Origin: Apostichopus japonicus
Lineage: Eukaryota; Echinodermata; Holothuroidea; Aspidochirotida; Stichopodidae
Direction: 5' to 3'
DNA: 64,000 nucleotides
NCBI RefSeq assembly: GCF_037975245.1
Contig: NC_092564.1
Location: forward strand, 16,754,984 to 16,818,983
Shown here: piece by piece, positions 11,487-23,454 of the stretch
Position numbering within the stretch: the first letter of the stretch is position 1
Layout of the letters: each line of letters begins with the position of its first letter
Made by a program: the position numbers and the translations under genes
Notes under the pieces: model-generated
Database searches by the model: none
The model's input: the letters and a program-made list of their open reading frames with translations, nothing else
Told to the model about the DNA's origin: nothing

Positions 11487-13304
11487 CAAAATCTTGTGTT
11501 TAGAGCTACTTTTTAAAGGGCTAAATTATAATCCAAATGTGCCTCAGATTTTTTTCTTTCAATGGGAGGATTCTCACACCCCCTAGAATGGAGTCTGCTA
11601 CAATGACACTACTGCAGCACCCCTTCTTTTATTGAAACCTTCATTGGTCCCATGGCCCTTCCACAAAAGTTCAGCCCCCTACCTGGAAACAGTCCGGCAA
11701 ATTTTTATTCCCCCCCCCCCCTTGCACAGGTCTGAAAATTTGAAATCCTGGGCATGCAACTGTTGCAAGTATATGGCATTGCACTTGTTACAGGCTGCCG
11801 TTTTCTTCAAGCTTACTCCAGTACACAGACTGATATTTTTGTTCTACTATGAATACCTCGAAATCCTATACATACATACATACATACATACATATATGTC
11901 AGCAAAAGACAACTTATTTTAGAGCTTAATATGATCCCGCAAGCACGGTTCACAGCGAATCCCATTTCAAGTGAAGTTTAGCCTCTCTGAAAATGTTGGA
12001 AGGCAAACGACCTTGTTTCTGAGCGTACCGTTACAAGTAGATACTGTGGATTTTTGTTTGTTTCATGAAACACCATAGGGGGCTTCGGAGGCCATTACAT
12101 AGAAGGTTTACCAAATCAAAGAAGGTTATCAAATTGAATTACAGAATGTGAGTTTGTGGAACGAAAAACCTAGTTTAGACCAGGTGTTTATTAGTACATA
12201 ATTTACTGTGGAATCATAGGCCTTTGGTTGATTGGTTCATAGAACACCATAGGGGGCATAAATGCCCCTTTAAGCTATGTATTTGTCATGCACAAGGTTG
12301 ACTGTGAAAGAGACCATCAGATCGAGGTTATGTGCATCTGCATGTTATCATCTCTTCAAACAGTCTTCCCAGTAGCGGAATTACCTCTGTGGGAACGGTA
12401 CGGCTGGTTTGGTGTCATCCTAAGTTCATTGAAGAAAAAAGAGTTCTACATAAGAGCTATGGGATATATTGGTATGCTTATGACAGATCTACATAGATTG
12501 CTTTCATATCTGGGTAGTGCCTCTCCCTTTGTTGGTTTCGATGACAAGAGAAACTATGCAGTCAGCAGTCGATGCCCCATATCGAGTAGAAGAGTCCTAT
12601 TGTCTTTGGTGTCAAAGGTCATCTGAGGTGTGTGACTCCCAGCTTGTAAACCATGATATCCCTGTGCATATGGTGTACTCATGTACCCTGGTGGGGCTGA
12701 GCTGAGATACCATATAATTTCTTTGAATTCCTGCTTAATTAAGCAATTACATTGAATAATGTGTACACAGAGGCAAGTGACCTCAGGGTCCACAATGCAA
12801 TGGACCCCAAGGCTAAGGGTTCTCAAAGTCAAGGGGCCTCTGTGATCTCTAGCAGGCAATACATCTAAGGTTGTGCCAGCAAACCTTATTTAGTATGGAT
12901 GGGAGGGGTGGGGGGGGGGCTCAGATGGTGCTCTAGGGCTCCATGTGATGAAAAGCCGACACTTCTGGGAATTAAGAAATCATGCAACAAGCTAGCAACT
13001 GTTTATGGATGGATATTATACATAAAATTGTGGTATACATTATACAACTCAATTTGCATGCATTTGATATCTATGACTGAATTGGAAGCAGCAGCCCATA
13101 CCGTTTGTCACAACTCACAAGTCTTGTTAATATAGATACAGTAGGGACCATCATCTTCATAACTGATATGATACAGATTTTTGTGACAAAAAACAAACTC
13201 TTCCATATAGCTGTCATATTTTAAGTTTTTGATGTCATAGTACCAGTAGGACTGAGTTGAAACAATTTTTTCTTAATCTTTTCTTTGTTCTGTTCTGTTC
13301 ATTA
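11487..13304. other. Intergenic, no gene seen
   Basis: Contains a C-run at 11711-11721 and a (CATA)n run at 11873-11893. Two related sentences of sequence with ACACCATAGGGGGC occur at about 12070 and 12244 and may be ends of a small unclassified repeat. Confidence 0.4.
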
Positions 13305-13307
13305 CAG

Positions 13308-13451
13308 AAGATAAGCATGACGGTGTTAACAAATAGAGACAAACGAAAAGGCTTGACACATGTGACTCGACACTCATGTCATATAGCTTGCTCAACTTGT
13401 CTTCGACAGTGTAGTGTGACATTGTGTGGAGGGAACATAAAATACCTGTGA
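13308..13451 (+). pseudogene. Doubtful B-like terminal exon or relic
   Basis: After CATTACAG the phase-0 reading is KISMTVLTNRDKRKG, then SCHIACSTCLRQCSVTLCGG, NIKYL and TGA. SMTVLTN resembles LPMTVDLTN of gene 2 and QCSVTLCGG resembles GCSPVTCGG of gene 1, but the CGK motif and the normal C-x6-C spacing are missing. It could be a decayed terminal B module of a lost paralogue or chance. Confidence 0.2.
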
Positions 13452-13708
13452 TATCTCTCCTACTAAACAGGAACAAAAATTCTGATCAGTTTTGGGGGGA
13501 AGTTGATCATTACAGAATATCTCTATCAAACAAAAGCAAAAAAAAGACAAATATCAATGCTGATGATGGCTGGGGTTGGTGCACAAATTACGACCCAATA
13601 CAAGATATAACTTTTAAAAGTATTTGTTTCTTTCCATCTGAGCGCTATACATGCACAGCAATCCTCCCCCCCCCCCCTCCAGTTCCTCCATTTTTACAAA
13701 CCTTTGCT

Positions 13709-13762
13709 CAGGGCTGGATTTAGCTTGTGGGGGGCCTGGGCCCCGCCGTAAATCCGGCACTG
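13709..13762. mobile_element. 54-bp hAT-like MITE remnant
   Basis: Ends CAGGGCTGGATTTA and TAAATCCGGCACTG are inverted repeats. Flanking octamers are CCTTTGCT (13701-13708) and CATTTGCT (13763-13770), matching in 7 of 8. The element is almost nothing but its two ends. Confidence 0.6.
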
Positions 13763-13854
13763 CATTTGCTCCTCCCTTCTCTTTCTATTGTTTTTGTTTC
13801 CTTTTCTTTGTTTCCTTTTCTTATTCTTTGTTCTCATCTCTCTCTTACCCTCAG

Positions 13855-14020
13855 AGTCATCAGTTCCAAATTCAAAGTTGAGTTGACTACCACTTATGAG
13901 GATTATAAGAACTATCTTCCAACATTTGGGAAGACTGAGGAGGAGATGAAAGAATTCACATTGAAGTCTACATCAGAGGACAAAAGTCCCTTTTTCTGTC
14001 AGTTTTCGTCCAAATGTTGA
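13855..14020 (+). CDS. Candidate orphan terminal exon, unknown protein
   Basis: A pyrimidine tract of about 70 bases (13785-13851) ends in CAG at 13852-13854. It is followed by an open frame reading FKVELTTTYEDYKNYLPTF, then GKTEEEMKEFTLKS, PFFCQFSSKC and TGA. Composition looks protein-like (Asp/Glu/Lys rich), but the entry would be phase 2, unlike the A/B family, and no upstream exon was found. A candidate AATAAA lies at about 14404. It could be the last exon of an unrelated gene or a relic. Confidence 0.3.
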
Positions 14021-15649
14021 AAGAAGAATCGCCAAAGCAGTTTTATTTTAATTTTATTCTTTTTTTTGTTTTTTATTGGTTCATTTCTGTCGGTATTCCT
14101 TAATTCTTCAAACAAATTCTTCCACGTTCGATGTCTTAGCCAATCAACAGCGAAAAAAAAAAAAAATTATAGGATGATTCTTTGTCATTACCTATTGCTT
14201 TCTAAATTAGGTAGTAGATGCTTGGGAGAGGGGGGGAGGGGAAGCATTTCAGAAGGTAAGGCACAATCTCTAGAGCCACTTTGTTTTGATATTACGTTAG
14301 AATTGTGCGACTTTTGATAGCATTTATAGATCATTACAACCAAGAAATTACAAACTTGAAAAAATCATTGCTGTACTTGTTCACCAAAGTGGTGCAGATT
14401 TGAAATAAATGTAAAGATTTGGAAAAAAAAAAGTAAGTTTTTGTTGTTGTTGCAGTATGGTGTTTTATTTGCTCAGTAGATCCAGGCTTTTTCACTTGTA
14501 TCCAGGAGCATTGTCACTTTTTATGTATGCATAACGCAGGCCTGCCAATGCCTTTTTACCCCCTCGCACCCCACCCCACCCACACCCCCTTGCAACCCCA
14601 CCCCAAGGTGTAAACCTTGAGATTTCCAGGAGAGAACCTGGATATTTTACATTAATGTGCTGAAGTCAACATTGTTTACCATTCAAACAAGTTATTTCTT
14701 GGGCAATATTGAATTCCTTGGCACATTTCTTTCACATTTTCAAAAGTTCTACTTGCAGTTGTGATATGAGAAATATCCACAACTTCATGTACGTATGATT
14801 TGCTTAGTTTTAACAGATCTTGAACTACTGGAAATTTTTGTTTCAGCCACATCTCCCACCCACCCCCCCACACACACCTGCCCCTTCCCCGATTCTGTTA
14901 CGGCTAAGTCAGGAACTCCTCTAACCACACACACATTGTTTCATAGCGAAAATTCTATGCCTTGCTTCATTTTGATGAAAAATTTTTTTCAGTAAAAAAT
15001 AAAATAAACAGGCCTTTAAGAAACTGCAGATGTCTAATGGTCTGTGAAAAATAAAGAAAAATGCCTTTAAAGATAGATATAAATCCACAAAGTACAGGAC
15101 TGAAGTGTATGTTACCTTGTCTCTCTCCCCCCCCCCCCCCCTTTTACCTAGGATGCAGATTTAGTCATAACACCATTTTATAATTCTTTTTTTTTTTTAA
15201 TTTATAGCCTAGCTTTATCCTTAGGGATTGACCCTGCAAATGTCAGCCTGCAAAAATAATAACCATAATGGTGATAAATCCCAACAGAAACAAGCCCCAG
15301 GGATAATAACAGACAAAGCATTTGTTTGGCAAGTTTCACTGAATAGACCAAGTTTTCTTTACAGGCAGTATTGTGTATAAAGCCACTGTCGTCTGTATAT
15401 ACATTGCAGACGAAATTACCCTACCAGGAGGTGGTGTTATTTCTCGAAATGGGTATCGTTTTGGGCACCTTACTTTCTTAATATAAATGCATCATTGGAC
15501 GGCCTATTCCCTCGTTAAGGTTACTGAATCGGTTTGATTTCCATAACCTTCCATAACCTTTGCATAGAGGACCTCAGGCCAGGTCACCAGTTTCAAATGT
15601 CTGAATAAGAAATATCAGAATTGAATCTAGAAATATATAGCATTGGAAA
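14021..15649. other. Intergenic, no gene seen
   Basis: Contains A-runs, a C-rich patch at 14560-14600 and a C-run at 15127-15141. No gene recognised. Confidence 0.4.
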
Positions 15650-16955
15650 CAGGGGCGTATCCAGGATTTTCCAATAGGGGGGGCGCCAGGCATGAATGAT
15701 CGTCGTCCTGGGGGATGGGTCTAAGGGGAGGGGTGTACAATTTTTGCTTTCAAAGAAGGGCTGAAATGCAAAATGGTGTCATATGCATGGGCGGCGATCC
15801 GTACTTCCGAGTGGGGGGGGATATGACCTTGTTGACTATCTAAGCGTAGCGCCACCATGAGTTGGCGCGAAGCGTACAAGAAAATTTTGGGATTAACAAA
15901 CCCTCTAGATGGCCGGAAACGGCACTTCCCGAGGTTTCCAAGCGGCATATACCCAACTTTAAAATAGGGATGTCATGTCCGAAATATCTCATAATCAGGA
16001 TCCAAAATACTTTTTTTTTTAAATTTCGGGTGTTATTTTGGGAAAATTGCCCCTGTCAGTCTTGTTTCAGGCGCAACGTTAGAATGTTCAAGAGCTCTGT
16101 TATATTATTCGATGAAGAAAATGGCCTCATGCAGGCTATTATAGGCCTATACACATGCAATACACAATTACACATAGTTACATTCCTAGGTACCGATTGC
16201 TAGGGCATCCAGGTGAAACGTGTATTAAGCATTACCCTGGTTACATGAGATTCTCAGCTGTTCGAGGGAACATGTACGTGTGTAGGCCTACTATAGGGCC
16301 TATATGAATACTATGAGGGTGCATATATGTACTATATCAATACCGTGGGCGCAATAATACATTTTGTTGTTATAGGGCCAATGAAGCCTACAGTCAACTA
16401 TTTTTGCTTTATAAAGACGCTTTATTTGAAAAGATCGCACTGCGTTTATGGTAGGCGAGAAATGAAGCTAAAAAAGAGCCGTACATTAACGAAGATGCAT
16501 AAATGTAGGCATGAAAATATTCTTATCCCTGGCATTTGGTGGGGGGGGGGGATATGGTGCATTACATCCCCTCCACCCATTTTCATGGGGGGATATATCC
16601 CCCCTCCACCCAGGATCGCCGCCCATGGCCATATGTGATCCATTTTTCGACCTTAATAATAAGCAATATTTCCAGTAAATATGGACACAAAATGCACAAT
16701 TTAGTATGGCTGGCATGTCATTTAGTGTTTATAGTGATAATACAAACACAATTACCATCTATGTTTCTAAAACTATTATGCCGCCGAACTTGGCCAGAAC
16801 CTTTTTTTGGCAAACAAAAAATAAAGCATGGGGGGGGGGGGGGGGTTGAGCGATCACCGACATCTCACATAAAGGTCGTCATCAATTTTTTTTTTTTTTT
16901 TTGCTAAACTTTTTTTTTTTTGGTGACGGCCAATAGGGCCCTGGATACGCCCCTG
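15650..16955. mobile_element. hAT-like non-autonomous element hosting a nested element
   Basis: Ends CAGGGGCGTATCCAGG and CCTGGATACGCCCCTG are inverted repeats. TTGGAAA directly flanks both sides (15643-15649 and 16956-16962). CAGGG-type ends with 7-8 bp duplications fit hAT. A second element is inserted at 15786-16627. No transposase ORF. Confidence 0.75.
15786..16627. mobile_element. Nested hAT-like MITE
   Basis: Ends CATGGGCGGCGATCC and GGATCGCCGCCCATG are perfect 15-bp inverted repeats. Flanks are GTCATATG and GCCATATG (7 of 8 match). It contains the GCGCCA-n8-TGGCGC core at 15849-15868, also found in the other MITEs. Confidence 0.75.
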
Positions 16956-17654
16956 TTGGAAAAGCGTAAACCATTTACGGTCTGTAATATCATATTTAGA
17001 AAATAACAATTTCAATTGAAAGATTACCATACAGTAACTTTTATCGTTCTTTCTTTCTTGAATTTCGACTATTTATACCAAATTTTGACTTATCATCTCA
17101 TGATGTCGACAGTTCATACGAAAAGTATTTACTTTTTATCTCTAAATTTCGACAATTTACTCCAACATTTTGTGACTATATCAATTTCAACGTATTAAAG
17201 GTTGTGCTGCGCAAATGTGTTGAGCGGCACAATGCTTTGAAACGCCGGATTGTGTTTTGGAAACATACTGACTTAACGATGATGTAATAAGATGGCACAA
17301 ACGGCGTACCATATGTCACTGTCAAGGTTCAATCTTCGACCTCTCATGACCCTAAAGGACCTTTGACCAATGCAAAACAAACATCTGGTCCCGATTCGGG
17401 ACATCCACATGTCAACTACTCCTCTCTTTTATACCTCGGTCGTCTTTACAGAGACAATTGAGTAATTTACATTGACCTGCAACGTGACGGCTGATCGGTC
17501 TAGTGTACGCTCTACTATTGACTAAATAGCTCGTTATATGACCTCCGCTATCAATGTTTTGGCTGAGGAACTGTCCTGGTTCAGGAAACTAATCATAAAG
17601 ACAGTTGAAGAGTTTCCCTGTAGTGAAACAATAGGAACAAAAAGAGAGGCTGAC
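16956..17654. other. Intergenic, no gene seen
   Basis: Unique-looking sequence between two MITE clusters. No gene recognised. Confidence 0.4.
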
Positions 17655-19826
17655 CAAGGGCGGCGGAAGCACTTTTAATCTGGGGGGGGGGGGGCACCGA
17701 CATCAAAGGGCACTTTGCAGAAATTCGATTGGACTGATGCAGCCTTATATTTAGTACCCTTTATAACTCTTATTGTATTATCTTATTTGCGTATACACAT
17801 CACTCCATCAACGCCCCTACCCCAGCGACGTAGCCAGGAATTTGAAAGGGGGGGGGAGCACTTTTTGCGATTGATATGGATTTTCAAAGTTGTAGGCACG
17901 ACTATCTGAGCGGAGCGCCACCATCGGTTGGCGCGGAGCGTACAAGAAAATTTTTGGTTTTACAAACCCCCCAGATGGCCGGAAACGGCCCTTCCCGAGT
18001 GTTCATTCTGGTTCCCGGGCCTCTTGCTAACTTTTAAACCCCCAAAACAAACGAGTTAAAATAGTACGTAATTCAATACTACATAATGTATTTAAAATTA
18101 GCAAGGTACATGTACAGAGTAGTCTTACTTTTCAACTTCTGATACTTCTAAATACAAAGATAGGCCAGAAATGTATTTGATACAACTTTAGCCAGTAATT
18201 GTCTTTGATACAACTGTAGCTAGTAAATGTTTAAGTTGGCTTATAAGAGAAGGCGAGAGCTATCCGACGATTGCCATCTGATGCAAATTTCTCAACTGTT
18301 TTCTCAACTGAAATATTATCTGCGTTAACGGGTTCTTAACTAGATGTTAAAAAACTGACAAGATCGGATCCTAGTCTTTTTCGGCGGGTAGAGTGTTGAA
18401 TGAAATGGCACGCTATAGAAATGACAGCCTAGATGACAGAAGAATAGGTCACCTAATTTAGCCATATTCTTGCTACGTTCATTTCAATAGTTTTTCCTGT
18501 CTAGACTCTTAAACTCGTCCAGCAAGCCTATGGATTTGAATTATGGGTGTTTAAAAAAAAAAGATAACTTGGCCCAAAAAAAGTGTAGGCCCGGGCCTAC
18601 AGTGCTACATACTGGCTATGCCCCTGATCATATGATATGATATCATCAGCAGATTTTGTTTCCTGTTTAAATTCTTTCACATGTTCTTTTACATAATATA
18701 TCAGAAGACAAACATAGTGCTCATTTACAATTTTTCCAGTAGGATGATTCTTGTTTATTGTCCAATGTCTGGACTTTAATACATTTGAGGAACTTAACTG
18801 ATGGACAATATAAACTTTCATATTTTGTAATATAGCCAGATATGCAGTGGCCTAAAAACAAATATCGTTATTGCAGTGTATTAGTAGTGTAATAATTATT
18901 TATAGGAAGTGCATATCACGTACGATTGCTAGCTTAGCTTCATAACATGCTGTTCGTGCAACAACTTAGGACGAATCATAGAAAGGATGAGAACGAACGT
19001 TGTCGACGTTGTTGTGCATACGGTTCGTGACATTCCATAGAGTGAGGTTAGGTAGGCAATATGTATTTTATTACGCAGTGGCCAACTGTAGGCTTGTAAT
19101 AGGCTATAGGCTAAATTTAGTTAATTGCATATGCCAAACTTAGTAAGTAGTTGAATCAGTAGGCGTGAATGTTACTACGATTATAATCGAGTTAACGGAG
19201 CTGACGAGTATTCAAGATCAAAAGAGCACTGACAAAATACCATGCAAAAAAAAAGGACAGTTTTTAAACATTTTTTTCGACACTGAAAGGGGGGAGCGGT
19301 CGCTCCCCTGCTCCCCCCTGGCTACGTCCCTGCCCTACCCCCCTTCAAGGAAAATATGCATACTAGCACTGCAATATCCAATGTGCAAATTGGGAAACAA
19401 AGAACAAGTTTTCTTTTGAGACAAAATGAGGTGAAATCATGCTAGTTGCTAATGTAGGAATCTTCCGAATTAGAGTTTATTTCTTGTTAATATGTTAACA
19501 AATTTTTTCCATTCGAAATAGCTTTGAGTTTGACCCACAGAAATTCACTAAAAGTTAGGGGGGTAGCCAGGATTTGCAAATTTTATTCACGACTATCTGA
19601 GCGGAGCGCCACCATCGGTTGGCGCGGAGCGTACAAGAAATTTTTGGTTTTACAAACCCCTCAGATGGCCGGAAACGGCCCTTCCCGAGTGTTCATTCTG
19701 GTTCCCTGGCCTCTTGCTAACTTGAGACACCTCAATTTTTATGTAGAAAAAAGGGCACATTTTTAACCTGAGGAAAAGTGGGGGGGGGCACGTGCCCCCT
19801 GTGCCCCCCCGGTTCCGCCGCCCTTG
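17655..19826. mobile_element. hAT-like MITE interrupted by a second MITE
   Basis: Ends CAAGGGCGGCGGAA and TTCCGCCGCCCTTG are perfect 14-bp inverted repeats. The 8-bp target duplication AGGCTGAC is perfect at 17647-17654 and 19827-19834. Most of the span is the nested element 17823-19332, leaving about 650 bp of outer element. It holds the GCGCCA/TGGCGC core at 19606-19625. No transposase. Confidence 0.85.
17823..19332. mobile_element. Nested hAT-like element
   Basis: Ends CAGCGACGTAGCCAGG and CCTGGCTACGTCCCTG are near-perfect inverted repeats. The 8-bp duplication CCCTACCC is perfect at 17815-17822 and 19333-19340. It contains the shared core at 17915-17934 followed by CAAGAAAATTTTTGGTTTTA. 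No transposase. Confidence 0.85.
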
Positions 19827-19834
19827 AGGCTGAC

Positions 19835-20599
19835 AATATAATATCTTATGAAATTTATATTTCCACGTCATCGAAACAACGCGTCTTGGCTGCAATTGGT
19901 CCGTAGCAACACGTCAAGTTTGAAATACATCTAAAAGATACATTTCGATTCATTATACACTGAATTTCATCAAAACGTCGGTAGCTCAAACTATGTTCCT
20001 TTTTAGTAGTACGTTAATGATCGATGCGTTGCAAATTTCAAATGGCCAAAACAATGCAGTTTATTGGCTTGACTAGCCAAGACTCATTTCAAATTGATGA
20101 TGATTGAATTGAATCAGTAAAAACTATCATTGTAAATTCCCTGCCACCTTATTATCATCAGTTAGTAGGCCCAATGGTAAGGATATATCCTATATCGAAA
20201 ATGCGTTTCATCAATAAAAGAACACACTTCCGCACTTTATATTCTTCACAAACAAGAACATTTTATCTAGCGACGGTGCGGATAATTGGGTTAATCCCCA
20301 AATTATTTTTTTTGCATATCAATGAATATTCATACTAATATGAAAGAAAAGTGCGTGGGTGACTCAATTGTTGTAATTGTGCGGGATCATTTCTTATTAG
20401 TGCTAGATTTCTCAACTGTTTTCTTAAAAAAAAAATTAACGCTTGTGCTTTTTACGGCTTGATCATCAAATACATTTTTTGTTATTAATAATAATTGTGT
20501 AGATTAATTGTAGTTGGTAAAACTGGTTGACAACTGACGGTCAAGGGTAAATATGAACCAGTGACATGAAAATAAAAATGGAATATATCTTTGACGGTC
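19835..20599. other. Intergenic, no gene seen
   Basis: AT-rich sequence, nothing recognised. Confidence 0.4.
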
Positions 20600-21220
20600 A
20601 TTAGTGTCATTAAACCACACGATATGTAGACAAATTGGTGACACAAATTCTAAAATTGGACAGGTTTAGGCTCGGGGTCAAAGGTCAATTGAGGTCAAAA
20701 GAAAAAATTGCCTTAATTGTGCGACAAAAGTTCGTCGCGAACTACTCCTAGCCCGTAAGTCCGATCAACTTCGAATTTGGTGGGTAAGGGCCTGACCATG
20801 CATACTCGTGCCTGCGAATTGATGAAAGGTCAGAAAACCTTAAAATTGGGTTTGGGCCAGTTTCTGCTTGTCAACATGAAGGAAAAAGTCAATAAACCAC
20901 ACGATATGTAGAGAGTGATCGGACAAAGTTTAAAATAGGACGGGCGTTGTCAAAGGTCAACTGAGGTCAAAAGTCAAAATGGTCTAAGTTGTGCGAAAAA
21001 GTGTTTCGCAAACTACTACTATAGACAGTAAGTCCGATCAAGTTCAAACTTGGTGGGTAGGTGCCTGGTAATTTATTGTAAACTCGTGCCTGGGTGATTG
21101 GTGACGTCAAAGGTCAAATACCCCAAATCTGTGTTTAGCCATGTTCTGCTTGTCAGTATGTTGCAAAAGAAAATCCTTAAACCACAAGATATATAGAGAA
21201 TAATTGGATACTTTTTAAAA
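20600..21220. repeat. About 283-bp direct repeat rich in AGGTCA
   Basis: AAACCACACGATATGTAG recurs at about 20612 and 20894 and as AAACCACAAGATATATAG at about 21179, giving units of 282 and 285 bp. Each unit contains GTCAAAGGTCAA, GAGGTCAAAAG and GTAAGTCCGATCAA. Two full units and the start of a third are present. Confidence 0.85.
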
Positions 21221-21666
21221 TAATACTTATGTATATTTTAAGAATGGAGGACAATGTAGGTCCATTCCGTCATAGAAGAGACGAGATCCGCAACTCCATG
21301 GCAAGTTTTTGAAATTGAAGATCGTCCTCTACTGACCTTAGATATGTACGAAACACCTCATTTCACCCCCATACCCCACCCGTAGACTTTCGTGAAAAAA
21401 AATCATTTCTGTCAAGCCGTTGATCATCTTACTGAACAAGTTTGACAAACATTTAAGGCCTTTTGTGTTGTTATTCTGGCAGGCTATGAGTTACTGAAAT
21501 ATCGTTATCTAAAGAAACCTGTTACAGAGGTTTTTACAAATATAAATACTGTCTTTCCGTTATCAATTGACCAATAGCAGTACAGGCCTTGATGCTCCCC
21601 GAATATGTACTTTGGAACCACTGAATCTGCCCGACAACCCCTCAATAACATCTCTGTGATGGTAGT
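21221..21666. other. Intergenic, no gene seen
   Basis: No coding or repeat feature recognised. Confidence 0.4.
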
Positions 21667-22055
21667 CAGTCTGTCAGTGGCGGGGCGTCCATACAGTCAG
21701 GGGGCGAATGCCCCCCCCCCCCTGGCGGACTCAAATGGACTGCTGGCGCCCTTTTCAGCTCTTTACCACTTTTTAATTATTCGCGATTATTGACTTTTTG
21801 CGCTCTCATCTACATATTGACATTTTTCACATTTTGTTGGTGTAATTTGGCGATGACACCTATTTATTCTTCGTTTATCTACAAATTAGCCAGGCCCGGA
21901 AAGGGTCATTTCCGGCGATCTAGGGAGTATCTTTACTCGATTTTTTTTTTGTCCGCTACACGCCAACCTGTGGTGGCGCTCCGCTTAGATAGTGCCGAAA
22001 GCGCCCCTACAGACCATTCCGCCCCTCCTGACCAATACCCCTAGCTCCGCCACTG
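21667..22055. mobile_element. 389-bp hAT-like MITE
   Basis: Begins CAGTCTGTCAGTGGCGGGG and ends TAGCTCCGCCACTG. The 8-bp duplication ATGGTAGT is perfect at 21659-21666 and 22056-22063. The left end appears to carry an extra CAGTCTGT before the CAGTGGCGG inverted repeat. An inverted version of the shared GC-rich core is at about 21960-21985. Confidence 0.75.
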
Positions 22056-22419
22056 ATGGTAGTGGAAGTTATAATCCTTCCATGCTCTCGTAATACGTGA
22101 TGAACTGACCCAGTGGTAGTAGTACGTGATCAACCCTGTCGGTTACTAAACCAGATGCATCGATACATTAAAGGAGCGTTCATTGGCCACTAAATACAAG
22201 AAAGTATGATTTTGCGTTAATTTTTAAATTAAATTAACCAGATTCAGGCACGTTTCCCACACCAAAAATATCAAAATTGGGTAACATGGTTAAAGTTTAC
22301 TCGGTCTTTTGGCATACATATTTGACCTATTCATTATAAATTACCACCTTTATATATCTTCACAACGAATGTGCTACATGAAGGCGCCTCGACACTCGTT
22401 GAAATATGATGATGCCTGT

Positions 22420-22797
22420 TTAAAGGGTGTGAAGACTCGCGCAAAAAGAAACGTCTAATGCCGGTAATTTGAACTAGTTTCGAATGAGGTGTAACAGAAG
22501 TGTTAAACACCACCATCGATCCCAGAAAATATACACACACACAGCTTGCTATACCATCGGTAATTAGACACTAGTGTACAGTCGGTGTATACAGCTGCGG
22601 TCAATACCCACAGCACAGTATACACACGATACAGCGATGGACATGTCAGGTCCAGCTAAAGATAACAATTAAGGTATCACGTTTCAATACTGTCTGCATT
22701 TTGTAGCGACACGAACAAAACGTCACTTGCAAGCAACAGAAAGTTAACTTTTCCAGAGCGCGGGACGCGGTTTGGGGCGAGTCTTCAATGCCTTTAA
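22420..22797. mobile_element. 378-bp TTAA-flanked MITE (longest copy)
   Basis: Begins TTAAAGGGTGTGAAGACTCG and ends GCGAGTCTTCAATGCCTTTAA, imperfect inverted repeats of about 21 bp with TTAA at both edges. Related copies are at 7045-7155 and 11134-11486. No ORF of note. Confidence 0.8.
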
Positions 22798-23454
22798 GAC
22801 GAAAATGTATACCAGATGCTTTCATTCCAAACAATACCTTTAAATATTTTATTAAAAATTTTCCCACTCTTTCCAACGACATGACAATACGGCCATATCA
22901 CACATGTTTTTTCTGTTCTTGATTTCATCTTCTCTTTTTTTATTCTCGTCTATTTATTCAGTTTTCAAGGGTGATATGGATTATAATACTTACACCTGTT
23001 TCTGGTCAGCCTTTACTCTAGAGATCAGTGGTCGTTGAACTATAATATAAAAAAATATAAAAAATCCGGACTATTAAGTTCCGCGAAAGTTTTTGCAGAA
23101 TAGCAAATGGAAAAGAAAAAAAAAGTCCAGATGGTTGTTAACTAGAGGAAACTGAACAAAACAAACAATATCAATCGGTTCCATTGTTTCGTGAATCTAT
23201 ATCAATCATCATTAAAATCGTGGGTTTGAATCTATGACGAAAACCAGGTACGTGTGCAGTGTGCTAAATTACGTTCTCCAAAATAACTTTTGTGGTTACT
23301 GTAAGAGTTCCTCAAGTTCCTCTGCTTAATGGGATGACCTTGAAATTAAAGGCGTTAAAGACAATAATTATTACCCCTCTCGTATATTGCCAACTACAGA
23401 GAAGATAAGAATCAGACTGAAATTGTGAGTCATTCACTTTGGGAATTGGATGAT
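22798..23454. other. Intergenic, no gene seen
   Basis: Nothing recognised. Confidence 0.4.

Noticed and set aside
13651-13881. ORF with Pro-Ser-rich start and Phe-rich end
   Set aside because: Made of a C-run, a MITE remnant and a pyrimidine tract; no protein-like composition.
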